Of a DNA stretch of 64,000 nt, positions 36,622 through 45,459 are shown one piece after another. This stretch comes from Ferdinandcohnia salidurans (GTDB taxonomy: Bacteria > Bacillota > Bacilli > Bacillales > Bacillaceae_L), in the NCBI RefSeq assembly GCF_042680725.1, contig NZ_JBHUEK010000008.1:1-64000 (forward strand), written 5' to 3'. Below the pieces are notes generated by a model. The model saw only the letters and a list, made by a program, of their open reading frames with translations. It did not search any database and was not told the origin of the DNA. Every line of letters begins with the position of its first letter. The first letter of the stretch is position 1. Position numbers and translations under genes: made by a program.

Positions 36622-36651
36622 ATTATACCTAGTTTTAGTATCTGATACTAA
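36622..36651 (-). promoter_or_regulatory. FapR operator overlapping the fabI promoter
   Basis: TTAGTATCTGATACTAA (36635-36651) is a 17-bp near-perfect palindrome that fits the FapR consensus of fatty-acid/phospholipid genes (TTAGTACCnGRTACTAA type). A -10 box TATAAT on the minus strand (36622-36627) lies just downstream, so FapR binding would block polymerase and be released by malonyl-CoA. fabI is a FapR target in B. subtilis. Confidence 0.85.
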
Positions 36652-36809
36652 TCATATCATTTTTTAGTAATTAACCCAAGAGTAGTGTTAATGTAAATTT
36701 TAAAATTGGTCATAAATAAATTATAGGGTGATGGATAAGCTAACTATGTGCTTAACAAAGGAGTGCACATTACATGGATAAAATCTCAACTATTTTAAGG
36801 AGGGCAACA

Positions 36810-37322
36810 ATGGGAATCTTAAGTGGAAATCCAAAAGAAGAGCCTTTACATTACGGCGAGGTTTTTGATCTTTGGTCTTCAGTACTAGCTGGGAATGCGA
36901 TGATTGCAGGTTATCAAACCTTGATTAACCATGCTGGGGATGATGATCTGAAAAAATTATTAGCTGAAGCCATCAATCTTGGCAAGCAGGAAACGAAACA
37001 GGTGGAGGAATTATTGAAAGAAAATGGGATTGGATTACCACCAGCCTCACCAGAACCACCTGAAGCTTGTTTAGAAGACATTCCAGTAGGTGCAAGAGTG
37101 CCGGATCCAGCAATTGCTGCTACACTTTCAGCGGATATTGCAGCAAGTTTAGTACTATGTAGTCAGGTAATTGGTAAATCAATCAGAGAAGATGTTGCGA
37201 TGATGTTTGGCCAATTCCATAATCAGAAAGCTGTACTAGGTGCGAAAGTACTTCGCTTAAATAAAGAAAAAGGCTGGCTAATTCCGCCACCGTTACATCT
37301 CCATAAACAAGGGGATTGTTAA
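36810..37322 (+). CDS. DUF3231 family protein
   Basis: A 170-aa helical protein starting MGILSGNPKEEPLHYGEV. Its first half resembles the four-helix, ferritin-like DUF3231 repeat, of which many Bacillus proteins carry two copies; only one is present here. Function unknown; a spore-associated role is possible but not shown. I prefer the ATG at 36810, which follows AAGGAGGGC; an ATG at 36774 is also in frame. Confidence 0.75.
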   Translation: MGILSGNPKEEPLHYGEVFDLWSSVLAGNAMIAGYQTLINHAGDDDLKKLLAEAINLGKQETKQVEELLKENGIGLPPASPEPPEACLEDIPVGARVPDPAIAATLSADIAASLVLCSQVIGKSIREDVAMMFGQFHNQKAVLGAKVLRLNKEKGWLIPPPLHLHKQGDC

Positions 37323-37351
37323 TTTTTCTTATGTTAAAGAATAAAAATGAC

Positions 37352-37390
37352 GAGCAGAGTGATTCTTATGAATAGCTCTGCTTATTTATA
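37352..37390 (+). terminator. Terminator behind the DUF3231 gene
   Basis: AGCAGAG / CTCTGCT stem followed by TATTTATATTC; weakly U-rich. Confidence 0.55.
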
Positions 37391-37504
37391 TTCAACATGG
37401 ATACCTCTTTGTTATAGGTCTATTTATATAAATTTTTGGACATGTATTCCTACTGCTTGTCATAAAATTTACAAGTTGACCTAAAGCGTATAGAGGTGAT
37501 GTAT

Positions 37505-38134
37505 TTGAGTTTTGGTATTTTAGTAAGTTACATAATTTTAGGTTTTACATTGGCAGCTCCAATTGGGCCTGTAAATTCTGCACGTTTAGATAAAGGAATC
37601 AAAAATGGGTTCTGGCATGCATGGATTGTGGGTGTAGGTTCGATGATGGCAGATGGAGTTTTTATGTTAATGGTTTATTTGGGAATGGTTCAATTTTTAG
37701 ATATTCCGATTGTACAAATTTTCCTTTGGTTATTTGGAGGATTTATTCTTATTTATTCAGGATTTGAGAGCATTAAAAATGCAAATACGATTTCCTTAAC
37801 ATACCAACGAACAAAGGATTCATTATTTAAATGTTTTCTGACCGGTTTTATCTTATCGATTTCGAGCCCGCTCTCCATTCTGTTTTGGTTGGGGATTTAT
37901 GGGTCTGTGTTGGCGAAAACGGCTCAAACAAACGGAACTGAGTTACTGTTGATATATAGCAGTATGATCTTCCTTGGGCTTACTTTTTGGGACATCCTTG
38001 TTGCGGCCCTTACGACTGGTTTTAGAAAGTTGTTAAATGTAAAAACCCTAATTGCAATCTCCGTTATTTCAGGAGCATCCTTGATTCTATTTGGCGTTTA
38101 TTTTAGTTATCAAGGAATTAAAGCACTAATTTAA
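37505..38134 (+). CDS. LysE-family amino-acid exporter (copy 1)
   Basis: A 209-aa membrane exporter of the LysE/RhtB type with six hydrophobic segments and the N-terminal family mark GFTLAAPIGPVNSARL. Substrate unknown; amino acids or their derivatives are usual. The TTG at 37505 has AGAGGTGAT at correct spacing; GTG 37496 and ATG 37499 are alternatives inside that site. It is a clear paralogue of the gene at 40899-41528. Confidence 0.85.
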   Translation: MSFGILVSYIILGFTLAAPIGPVNSARLDKGIKNGFWHAWIVGVGSMMADGVFMLMVYLGMVQFLDIPIVQIFLWLFGGFILIYSGFESIKNANTISLTYQRTKDSLFKCFLTGFILSISSPLSILFWLGIYGSVLAKTAQTNGTELLLIYSSMIFLGLTFWDILVAALTTGFRKLLNVKTLIAISVISGASLILFGVYFSYQGIKALI

Positions 38135-38194
38135 TGGAAATTTATATTTGGTAACCAACTGCGATAGGACAAGACCTAATATGAAATCTATTAT

Positions 38195-38222
38195 AAACCC
38201 ACTTGTTAGTGGGTTTTTTTAA
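38195..38222 (+). terminator. Terminator behind the first LysE gene
   Basis: ACCCACT / AGTGGGT stem followed by TTTTTTT. Confidence 0.85.
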
Positions 38223-38315
38223 CCTAGCGTTCAATTAGCCACTATGCATAGTAAGAGGTGTTTAAGGATAGGTTAATCTTAATATAAATATTAGAATTCC
38301 GAAGGAGATAGGAGA

Positions 38316-39548
38316 ATGCAAAAAACGGAGAAATGGGGAGTGCTCTCACTAGCATCCATCCCATTAGTCATGACCTTAGGTAATTCTATGCTTATTCCCA
38401 TTTTACCGATTATGGAAAAAGAAATTGGTATTACATCCTTTCAATCCAGTTTAATTATAACGATTTATTCAATAGTAGCCATCATCTTAATCCCAATCGC
38501 TGGTTTTCTCTCTGATCGAATCGGAAGGAAAAAGGTCATTATCCCAAGTTTGATAATTGCAGGGATAGGGGGATTAATTTCTGGACTAGCTTCGTGGTTA
38601 TTTGAAAGTCCATATTTGATCATTTTAATCGGAAGGTTTTTACAAGGAGTTGGAGCTGCTGGTGCTTCCCCCATAGTTTTACCACTAGTAGGTGATATGT
38701 GCAAAAGTGAGAAAGATGTAAATACAGGACTAGGATTGATTGAAACATCAAACACGTTTGGAAAGGTACTAAGTCCAATTTTAGGTGCAATACTTGCAGC
38801 TTTTATTTGGTATATGCCTTTTTTTGCTTTTCCCATTTTTTGCTTAATTTCCATTCTTTTGATTCAATTTCTTGTACAAACTCCAAAGAATAATGAAGTG
38901 GATACCTCAAGCTTCTCTTTTTTTCTGAAGAAAATTAAACGTACTCTTAAGGAAGAAGGACGATGGCTGATTTCCATTTTTATCGTGGGCGCCATATGTT
39001 TTTATATTCTTTTTGGGATGCTCTTCTTCTTGTCGTCGATTTTGGAGGACAAGTACGGAATTGATGGAATTATAAAAGGTCTCATCCTTGCAATACCACT
39101 CGGTGCACTATGCCTATCTTCATTTATCACTGGAAAGAAGCTTGGTGATGATAAAAATGCAATCAAATGGATTATTTTTTCGGGAATTTTTGCAGCTACT
39201 GTAGCTGTTTTTGGAATATGTTACACGGAAAATCTGTACATTTTTATAGCTGCCCTTGTCATTTGCGGGATAGGTATCGGAGTCGCTCTTCCAAGCTTGG
39301 ATGCACTCATTACGAATGGTACTGAGAAAGATGAAAGAGGTACCATTACCTCTATTTACAGTAGTGCTCGATTTATTGGGGTAGCGATTGGTCCACCTGT
39401 TTTTGCCATTCTAATGAACCTTTCACATGATATCTTGTTTTTCTCGGTAGCTGGTATTTCGGCTGTGGCAACCGTTCTTGTTTTATTTTTTATAAAACCG
39501 CCCAAGCGGGTTCGAACAGATTCTTTATTCCAAAAGGTAAAGAGGTAG
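38316..39548 (+). CDS. MFS transporter, drug-efflux type
   Basis: A 410-aa major facilitator protein with 12 hydrophobic segments. The motif A region GFLSDRIGRKKVI follows helix 2, and GRFLQGVGAAGASPIVLPLVGD is the motif C/D area of drug:proton antiporters. Likely a multidrug or metabolite exporter; the substrate cannot be read from sequence. AAGGAG precedes the ATG at 38316. An amino-acid permease gene follows 7 bp later. Confidence 0.85.
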   Translation: MQKTEKWGVLSLASIPLVMTLGNSMLIPILPIMEKEIGITSFQSSLIITIYSIVAIILIPIAGFLSDRIGRKKVIIPSLIIAGIGGLISGLASWLFESPYLIILIGRFLQGVGAAGASPIVLPLVGDMCKSEKDVNTGLGLIETSNTFGKVLSPILGAILAAFIWYMPFFAFPIFCLISILLIQFLVQTPKNNEVDTSSFSFFLKKIKRTLKEEGRWLISIFIVGAICFYILFGMLFFLSSILEDKYGIDGIIKGLILAIPLGALCLSSFITGKKLGDDKNAIKWIIFSGIFAATVAVFGICYTENLYIFIAALVICGIGIGVALPSLDALITNGTEKDERGTITSIYSSARFIGVAIGPPVFAILMNLSHDILFFSVAGISAVATVLVLFFIKPPKRVRTDSLFQKVKR

Positions 39549-39555
39549 AGGGGAT

Positions 39556-40902
39556 ATGGCCCAAGGAAAAAGTGAGAAAAAAATAAAATGGTGGCAGCTT
39601 TCCCTTTTTGGAGTTGGCTGTACAATAGGCACAGGTTTTTTTCTAGGGTCCAGCATTGCGATTCGAACAGCTGGCCCCTCTGTGTTGATCCTATTTATTA
39701 TTGCTGCAATTGGAACTTATTTTGTCTATGATGGATTAGCTAAACTTACTGCAAAAAAGGCTGAAAAAGGGGCGTTTCGTACTTACGCAAAACAAGCATT
39801 CGGAAGATGGGCTGGCTTTAGTATAGGTTGGATTTACTGGAGTGCCGAAATGCTTATCATGGGAAGTCAGCTTACTGCATTGTCTATTTTTACTAAGTTT
39901 TGGTTCCCTGGTACCCCTTTATGGGTCTTTGCTGCAATTTATGGTGTATTAGGTTTAGCTGTATTGTTGATTGGTACAAGTGGAATTAACAAATTAGAGA
40001 ATGTCTTTGCTCTCATCAAAATCTCGGCAATCCTTATGTTCATCGTAATTGCGGTATTAGCAGTAACAGGTGCTATCGATGGAACAAGGGATCCTCAACT
40101 GCCTCCTGAATATTTCCCGAAAGGAATAATGGGGCTCTGGTCCGCCTTGATTTTTGCGTTCTATGCCTTCGGTGGGATTGAAGTAATGGGATTAATGGCA
40201 ACCCAGCTAAAGGACAAGAGTGAAGCACCAAAGGCTGGAAAGATGATGCTTCTTCTTCTAACCATCATTTATTTGGCTTCCGTTGGACTTGCTGTGATGC
40301 TCGTGTCGTGGAAAGTCTTCACAGGTGAAGAAAGTACATTTGTAGTTGCATTAGATAATTACAATATCCCATTAATTGCTGATATTTTTAATGGGGCCTT
40401 GATTATTGGAGGATTCTCCACAATGGTTGCTGCTCTATATGGGGTAACAAGTATTTTAGTGAACTTGTCAGAAGACGGAGATGCCCCAAAGATCTTTTCA
40501 AAAAAAGGGAAATTAAAGGTGCCATTACCAGCCTTTATTTTAACAGCATCCGGCCTACTTACTTCAATTATCTTTTCGCTTTTAATGCCAGATAGTATTT
40601 ACGAATATGTAACGACTGGAGCAGGGCTCATGCTCTTATACAATTGGTTATTTATCCTCTTGTCTGCAAATCGACTCTTAAAGCCTGGATTTGTTGGGAA
40701 AATGAAATATTATCTTGGCGTGCTATTTATTTTACTTGCGGTTAGTGGAACATTGTTTAGTAAAGAAATTCGTCCAGGCTTTTTTATTAGTCTCGGGTTT
40801 ATCGTGATTATCTTTATAGTTGCTTTTATTAAAAACAAAGGTAGTAAAAAGAAAGAGTCCAAGGGCATGGACACTTTATTTGAAAAACTTCAAAAAACTT
40901 AG
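39556..40902 (+). CDS. APC-family amino-acid permease
   Basis: A 448-aa permease with 12 hydrophobic segments, the N-terminal GVGCTIGTGFFLGSSIAI motif of helix 1 (substrate-binding glycine-rich loop), and FAFYAFGGIEVMG in helix 6. It resembles the amino acid/alanine-type importers of Bacillus. It is in a likely operon with the MFS gene. Its stop codon overlaps that of the convergent second LysE gene by 4 nt, leaving no room for a terminator between them. Confidence 0.87.
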   Translation: MAQGKSEKKIKWWQLSLFGVGCTIGTGFFLGSSIAIRTAGPSVLILFIIAAIGTYFVYDGLAKLTAKKAEKGAFRTYAKQAFGRWAGFSIGWIYWSAEMLIMGSQLTALSIFTKFWFPGTPLWVFAAIYGVLGLAVLLIGTSGINKLENVFALIKISAILMFIVIAVLAVTGAIDGTRDPQLPPEYFPKGIMGLWSALIFAFYAFGGIEVMGLMATQLKDKSEAPKAGKMMLLLLTIIYLASVGLAVMLVSWKVFTGEESTFVVALDNYNIPLIADIFNGALIIGGFSTMVAALYGVTSILVNLSEDGDAPKIFSKKGKLKVPLPAFILTASGLLTSIIFSLLMPDSIYEYVTTGAGLMLLYNWLFILLSANRLLKPGFVGKMKYYLGVLFILLAVSGTLFSKEIRPGFFISLGFIVIIFIVAFIKNKGSKKKESKGMDTLFEKLQKT

Positions 40903-41528
40903 TGACTTAGTAAAAGTTTTATACCTTGAAAACCAAAATAGATCCCAAAGCCCACGAGAGATAGCCCGGATACAATGGAAATCAGTGCTAATAGACGTGA
41001 GGTTAAGATCCTTCGAAAACTACTCGATACTGTTGCCATTGTTATATCCCATAGCAGTAGTCCACAAAAAATGGCTGCACTATAGAGGATTAGTTCGCTA
41101 CTGGTTGAAGTTGAAGCTGTTTTGGCCAATACAGAGCCATAAATCCCTAACCAGAATAAAATAGTGAGCGGGTTTGTAATCGACATGATAAACCCAGAGA
41201 AAAAGGCTTTAAAAGCAGGTTCCTGGTTTCTGGAATTCTCCATCTTTATTTGTCCGGCACTTATCATGCTTTCAATACCTGTATAAAGCAATACAAAACA
41301 ACCAAAAAGCCATAGAAACGTTTGGATAAATGGGGTATTGATGAAGGATACAAGACCTAAGTAAACAATTAGCATATATACTCCATCAGCGAGTACTGCA
41401 CCAACACCAACGAGCCAGGCATGGAGGAAGCCGTATTTTATACCTCTATCTAATTGTGCAGCATTAACGGGACCAATGGGTGCTGCAAGGCTGAGACCTA
41501 ATAGAACATAACTGAAAAGAACGCCCAT
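40899..41528 (-). CDS. LysE-family amino-acid exporter (copy 2)
   Basis: A 209-aa paralogue of the first LysE protein: both carry LAAPIGPVN, a D(R/K)GIK segment, LFWLGIYGSVLAKTA, and a C-terminal YFxxQGIK. AGAGGTGTAAATAAA supports the ATG at 41528; in-frame codons to 41573 lie upstream of the site. It is convergent with the permease gene. Confidence 0.85.
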   Translation of the reverse strand: MGVLFSYVLLGLSLAAPIGPVNAAQLDRGIKYGFLHAWLVGVGAVLADGVYMLIVYLGLVSFINTPFIQTFLWLFGCFVLLYTGIESMISAGQIKMENSRNQEPAFKAFFSGFIMSITNPLTILFWLGIYGSVLAKTASTSTSSELILYSAAIFCGLLLWDITMATVSSSFRRILTSRLLALISIVSGLSLVGFGIYFGFQGIKLLLSH

Positions 41529-41615
41529 TTTATTTACACCTCTTAAAAGACTTGTCTTAGGAATTGTATTCAAGAGGGAGAGCTTGTATCACTTTTTTTA
41601 AAGGAGATGACGAAA

Positions 41616-41861
41616 TTGGATAATCTATTGAATCAACTTGTACAGTCCGTTGATGAAGCCGAGCATGCCGTAATTGAGTCACAAGGAAATGGTGACAGGG
41701 AGCGATTCCAGCATGCTCAAAACTTGGTAATGCAAGCGAAGGAACAATTGCGAGAAGTAGAAAATTCAGGCGTAACGGATGACCTGGCATATATACGCGC
41801 AAAAGCGCTGCTTCGTAGGTTAGAAGAAACACAGCGTGCAATCGAAGCAACGACAAAGTAG
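41616..41861 (+). CDS. Small coiled-coil protein, function unknown
   Basis: An 81-aa, highly charged helical protein (MDNLLNQLVQSVDEAEHAV; ending RRLEETQRAIEATTK). An AAAGGAG site directly abuts the ATG at 41607, so the TTG at 41616 with 9-nt spacing is the better start. I recognise it only as a conserved-looking small Bacillus protein. Confidence 0.6.
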   Translation: MDNLLNQLVQSVDEAEHAVIESQGNGDRERFQHAQNLVMQAKEQLREVENSGVTDDLAYIRAKALLRRLEETQRAIEATTK

Positions 41862-41883
41862 GTTGAGGCATAAAATCCTCTTC

Positions 41884-41914
41884 ATAAAAAGACCGTCTCC
41901 CAAAGGAGGCGGTC
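41884..41914 (-). terminator. Terminator of the GT-kinase-epimerase operon
   Basis: On the minus strand GACCGCCTCC / GGAGACGGTC is followed by TTTTTATG. Confidence 0.85.
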
Positions 41915-41930
41915 CGCATACTATATCTAA

Positions 41931-42941
41931 CTATTTCCACCTATAATACTCCTTAAACCATTTTACAAACTCTGTGAGTCCCTCATCGATTGAGGTTTTT
42001 GGCTGAAACCCGATGGCTTCATATAGATCAGTGATGTCGGCGTAGGTTTCTTTTACATCACCAAGTTGCATGGGATAGAGCTGAAGAATGGCTTGTTTTC
42101 CAATTGTTTCTTCTAATGTTCGGATGAAGTTAATTAAGGTGACAGGGCTGTTGTTGCCGATATTGTAGATTTTGTATGGAGCATTGCTCGAACTTGGATC
42201 AGGGCTCAAGGGATCCCATTTTGTATTATTAACGGGTGGATGATCAAGCAAACCAATAATCCCTTCCACGATATCATCAATATACGTAAAATCTCTACGC
42301 ATATCCCCATTATTAAATACCTTAATCGGTTTGCCTTCCAAAATACTTCTTGTAAATGAATAGTAAGCCATATCAGGTCGGCCCCATGGACCATACACGG
42401 TAAAGAAACGAAGTCCAGTGGTTGGAATTTGAAACAAGTGACTGTACGTATGGGCCATTAGTTCATTGGATTTTTTCGTTGCGGCATATAAGCTTACAGG
42501 ATGGTCGACATTATCCTTTGTTGAAAAGGGAATGTTCGAATTTGCACCATATACAGAGCTTGATGAGGCAAATAACAAATGATCCACCGGATAATGGCGA
42601 CAAGCCTCTAAGATATTTAAGAAACCGACCAGGTTTGAATGGATATAGGAATAGGGATTGTATAAGCTATAGCGAACTCCTGCTTGAGCAGCAAGATTAA
42701 TGACGATATTGATTTTTTCTTTATTAAATACATCATGCAACTTTTCTGAGTCAGCTAAATCGATTTGATAAAATGTGAAATTATTATTTTCTTTCAATAA
42801 AGATAATCTGTCTCTTTTTAGACGGACATCATAATACTTATTGAGATTATCTATCCCTATTACATGATAACCTTTAGATAGTAGGCGTTTTGAAACATGG
42901 AAACCAATGAAGCCTGCTGCACCAGTTACTAGAATACTCAT
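41931..42941 (-). CDS. UDP-glucuronate 4-epimerase-type NAD-dependent epimerase
   Basis: A 336-aa extended short-chain dehydrogenase. The NAD-binding GAAGFIGFHV is at residues 7-16 and the catalytic YAATK later. GRPDMAYYSFTRSILEGKP and the MRRDFTYIDDIVEG stretch are marks of UDP-glucuronate 4-epimerases, which make UDP-galacturonate. UDP-glucuronate would come from GalU and the dehydrogenase encoded divergently at 45460-47566. It is last in a three-gene minus-strand operon with the tandem kinase and a glycosyltransferase, 7 bp behind the kinase gene. Confidence 0.85.
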   Translation of the reverse strand: MSILVTGAAGFIGFHVSKRLLSKGYHVIGIDNLNKYYDVRLKRDRLSLLKENNNFTFYQIDLADSEKLHDVFNKEKINIVINLAAQAGVRYSLYNPYSYIHSNLVGFLNILEACRHYPVDHLLFASSSSVYGANSNIPFSTKDNVDHPVSLYAATKKSNELMAHTYSHLFQIPTTGLRFFTVYGPWGRPDMAYYSFTRSILEGKPIKVFNNGDMRRDFTYIDDIVEGIIGLLDHPPVNNTKWDPLSPDPSSSNAPYKIYNIGNNSPVTLINFIRTLEETIGKQAILQLYPMQLGDVKETYADITDLYEAIGFQPKTSIDEGLTEFVKWFKEYYRWK

Positions 42942-42948
42942 GCTATGT

Positions 42949-44109
42949 TCAACCTTCCTCGGTTAACGGAATAGGTGTTTTGGTCCATTCATCATACGTT
43001 TTGGGATCAAAACTTTTTACCTGATTTAAAAATGATTCAAAAAATCCTCTTTCACGTAAGTCTTTAAATAATTCGAGTGGTCTACTTTGTTCACGAGTGA
43101 ACGAATACACATGGTCCACCATTTTGAATCCATCTTTCGTGATAATGACATGGCGCAATGGAGTATCGATTTGTTTAAATCCTTCTTTCTTCATCGTTTT
43201 TAGGATATCAAGAAGTTGCCTTGTGACCTCTTCTGGAAGTTTAGATTGTTTCTTCAGATAGGTGTTTAAATCAGGGCCAGATAAATATTCCATCACGACG
43301 TAATTTTTCTTTGCCTCATGTACTTTTGGGATAAAGGATAGATGCTGACAGGATAATAAAACCTCTTGTTCTTGTTTAGCATGTGGAAGTTTCCCATATA
43401 CCTTGACACAACTGTCCTCCGATAACCGATACACTGCACCTTGGTGTCCTTTCCCAATGAGTAATTGCGAGAGGGAGCTGTCGACCTTTACACTGCTACC
43501 TTTGTCTGGCATAACGAGCATTTTCTTAATGCTTATTTTTTTATTGAAAAATCGGTCCCATTCCTCGTAGGTATCTGGTTCCAGCTTTTGGACCTGCATG
43601 AGAAAGGAATCTTTTAAGAGTAGAAGTTTTAAATCGCGTATTAGTTTGATGGGAACGGGGTGGATTCGTTTAAAAGCATTAACATGGTCTACTACCTTCA
43701 ATTCATTGTTTACAATGAAAATATGTCGAAGTGGTGCATCTACCATCGTAAACTTTGCCTTTTTAAATTCTTTCAACAAGTGTAGTAGTTTTCGAGTGAT
43801 GTCTTCTGGCATGTACATACTTCCAAGTAGGTACTCTTTTAAAGTTGGGCCATTTAAATATTCCATGACAATATAATTTTTTCCAGTATCATATACATTT
43901 GGCATGAAGGGATTTTTTTTTGAAGCCTTGAGAGCTTCTTGCTCCATTTTCGCCTGAAGTGGATCCGCATAAATTTTCACACATTTGTCATCGGAAAGTT
44001 TAAATACGGCACCTTGTGATCCTTTTCCAATAAGGGGATAGGCAGTCGGATTATTAATTTCTAGTAATTTTTCACCCTTCGTTACGGTAATTGAAGTGAA
44101 GTCTTTCAT
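42949..44109 (-). CDS. Tandem protein-kinase-fold protein (two YrzF-like domains)
   Basis: A 386-aa protein with two homologous kinase-like halves. Each has a glycine-rich loop (IGKGSQGAVF 27-36; IGKGHQGAVY 218-227), a beta-3 Lys (K45; K236), a hinge (VMEYLNGP; VMEYLSGP), a catalytic-loop Asp followed by four residues and His (D124/H129; D315/H320), and a metal Asp in VDH (D141; D332). In canonical kinases that His is Asn. The domains recall Bacillus YrzF, from memory. Substrate unknown; coat or exosporium proteins are plausible from context. Its ATG overlaps the upstream glycosyltransferase stop by 4 nt. Confidence 0.75.
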   Translation of the reverse strand: MKDFTSITVTKGEKLLEINNPTAYPLIGKGSQGAVFKLSDDKCVKIYADPLQAKMEQEALKASKKNPFMPNVYDTGKNYIVMEYLNGPTLKEYLLGSMYMPEDITRKLLHLLKEFKKAKFTMVDAPLRHIFIVNNELKVVDHVNAFKRIHPVPIKLIRDLKLLLLKDSFLMQVQKLEPDTYEEWDRFFNKKISIKKMLVMPDKGSSVKVDSSLSQLLIGKGHQGAVYRLSEDSCVKVYGKLPHAKQEQEVLLSCQHLSFIPKVHEAKKNYVVMEYLSGPDLNTYLKKQSKLPEEVTRQLLDILKTMKKEGFKQIDTPLRHVIITKDGFKMVDHVYSFTREQSRPLELFKDLRERGFFESFLNQVKSFDPKTYDEWTKTPIPLTEEG

Positions 44110-45170
44110 TTCTTCCCTCCTAACAGTTCATCATAAAATTGAGCCTGCTGCTTTAATTGAGCAGATAACTCGAAGTTTTGTTCTACCTTTTGTCTTGCTG
44201 CGGTAGCGAATGGAAGCCATAATGACTGGTTCATTAGCATGTGTTCAAGTGCAAGAGCAAGTTCATCAATATTGTTCTCAGCCACTAAAAAGCCTTCTTC
44301 ATTATGAGTAACTAGTTCTGGGATCCCTGCATGAGTTGTTGAGATGACAGGTAAACCAGTTGCCATTGCTTCTTTTACGGTATTTGGAATTCCTTCAACA
44401 TCTCCATTGGATGCTGTGAGACTTGCTGCACAGAAGAGGTCAGCCTGTTTCATATGTTCAAATACTTGAGATTTAGGTAAATGTTGAAGCAATCGAAATG
44501 AATCTCCCAGATTCAGTTGGGTTGCTAAATTTTTGAGAGAATCCTCCATCGGGCCTCGACCGATAAGTGTCAATGTTGCATGCGGAAATTTTTCACGGAT
44601 TCTTGCAAAAGCTTGAATTAAAACGTGATGCCCCTTTTTTTCTACTAATCTTCCGATGGAAAGTATATTTTGAGTTTCTCTAATCTCAGGTGGCCTATAT
44701 TGAAATTGATTTAGGTCTACGCCTCCATACAATACTCGGACTTTTTCCGGAGGGCATCCCCAATCTTTAATTTGTTGAGCTAGATAGTTGCATACAGGGA
44801 AAAAAAGCTCCGTTTGTTCAAACAACATTTTCATATGATCTAAATAGGTGAAATGTTGATCTGCTAAGGTACCATCTCGCCCTCTTATACTCGTGACCAT
44901 AGGGAGGCCGGTTTGTTCTTTAAAGGGAAGTAATAAAATTCCCAATTGTCCATGATGGGCATGAATTAGCGATGCTTTTTGTTTCTTTACAAATTTATTA
45001 GGTGAGTTTATTTCATTTAAATAGTGGACCTTATCATTTAGTAGGGACATATCTACCATATACTTAGGTTGACGTACTAGATGAATATAATCATATCCAG
45101 GAATATTTCGTATTTGTGGAATGTATTGGGTAGGGTCTACACGTAAGTTTAAATGGATTGCAGTAGGCAA
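44106..45170 (-). CDS. Glycosyltransferase family 4
   Basis: A 354-aa GT-B fold retaining glycosyltransferase. The C-terminal nucleotide-sugar site shows SIGRLVEKKGHHVLIQAF and DVEGIPNTVKEAMATGLPV with the EX7E-type glutamates. No membrane segment, so cytoplasmic (mother cell). I place the start at the TTG 45170, behind AAGGAAGGAG; an in-frame TTG at 45206 would lie upstream of that site. First gene of the operon with the tandem kinase and the epimerase. Confidence 0.82.
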   Translation of the reverse strand: MPTAIHLNLRVDPTQYIPQIRNIPGYDYIHLVRQPKYMVDMSLLNDKVHYLNEINSPNKFVKKQKASLIHAHHGQLGILLLPFKEQTGLPMVTSIRGRDGTLADQHFTYLDHMKMLFEQTELFFPVCNYLAQQIKDWGCPPEKVRVLYGGVDLNQFQYRPPEIRETQNILSIGRLVEKKGHHVLIQAFARIREKFPHATLTLIGRGPMEDSLKNLATQLNLGDSFRLLQHLPKSQVFEHMKQADLFCAASLTASNGDVEGIPNTVKEAMATGLPVISTTHAGIPELVTHNEEGFLVAENNIDELALALEHMLMNQSLWLPFATAARQKVEQNFELSAQLKQQAQFYDELLGGKK

Positions 45171-45207
45171 ATCTATCGACTCCTTCCTTTGTAGTAGTCT
45201 TTTCAAT

Positions 45208-45216
45208 TACTCTATG
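45208..45216 (-). promoter_or_regulatory. Possible sigma-K -10 element of the GT-kinase-epimerase operon
   Basis: On the minus strand CATAGAGTA matches the CATAnnnTA -10 consensus, but no AC lies at the right distance (the nearest is 14 bp away). It would give a leader that starts before the TTG at 45170. Confidence 0.35.
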
Positions 45217-45459
45217 CATGAAATTCAATAGTAGATTGGACAAAACTCCTATAAATAGATTTTTTTATATAGATATAGTTAGCCAGTGAAAGAAGAATTT
45301 AAAGAACAAATTAGATTTTTGAATGAAGAAACGAAAAAAGACGACCAAGTTCGGACTATATGCTTTTTTCTCATTTACTCGCCCTTTCTAATGTGGACAA
45401 CTTCCTCTAAGACAGCGCGTGAATAAATTGAATAATAAGAGAAGGGGGGAGGCAACTAA
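45217..45459. other. Spacer between divergent glycan operons
   Basis: About 240 bp without a supported gene. A GTG frame (45286-45426, 46 codons) has no ribosome binding site. A promoter for galU must lie here, but I could not pick one with confidence. Confidence 0.4.

Noticed and set aside
40820..41164. 114-codon frame overlapping the permease end and antisense to the second LysE gene
   Set aside because: It straddles two well-supported genes in a different frame and has no start signal.
45286..45426. 46-codon GTG frame in the spacer between the two glycan operons
   Set aside because: It has no ribosome binding site, and the spacer needs room for divergent promoters. Composition is unremarkable.
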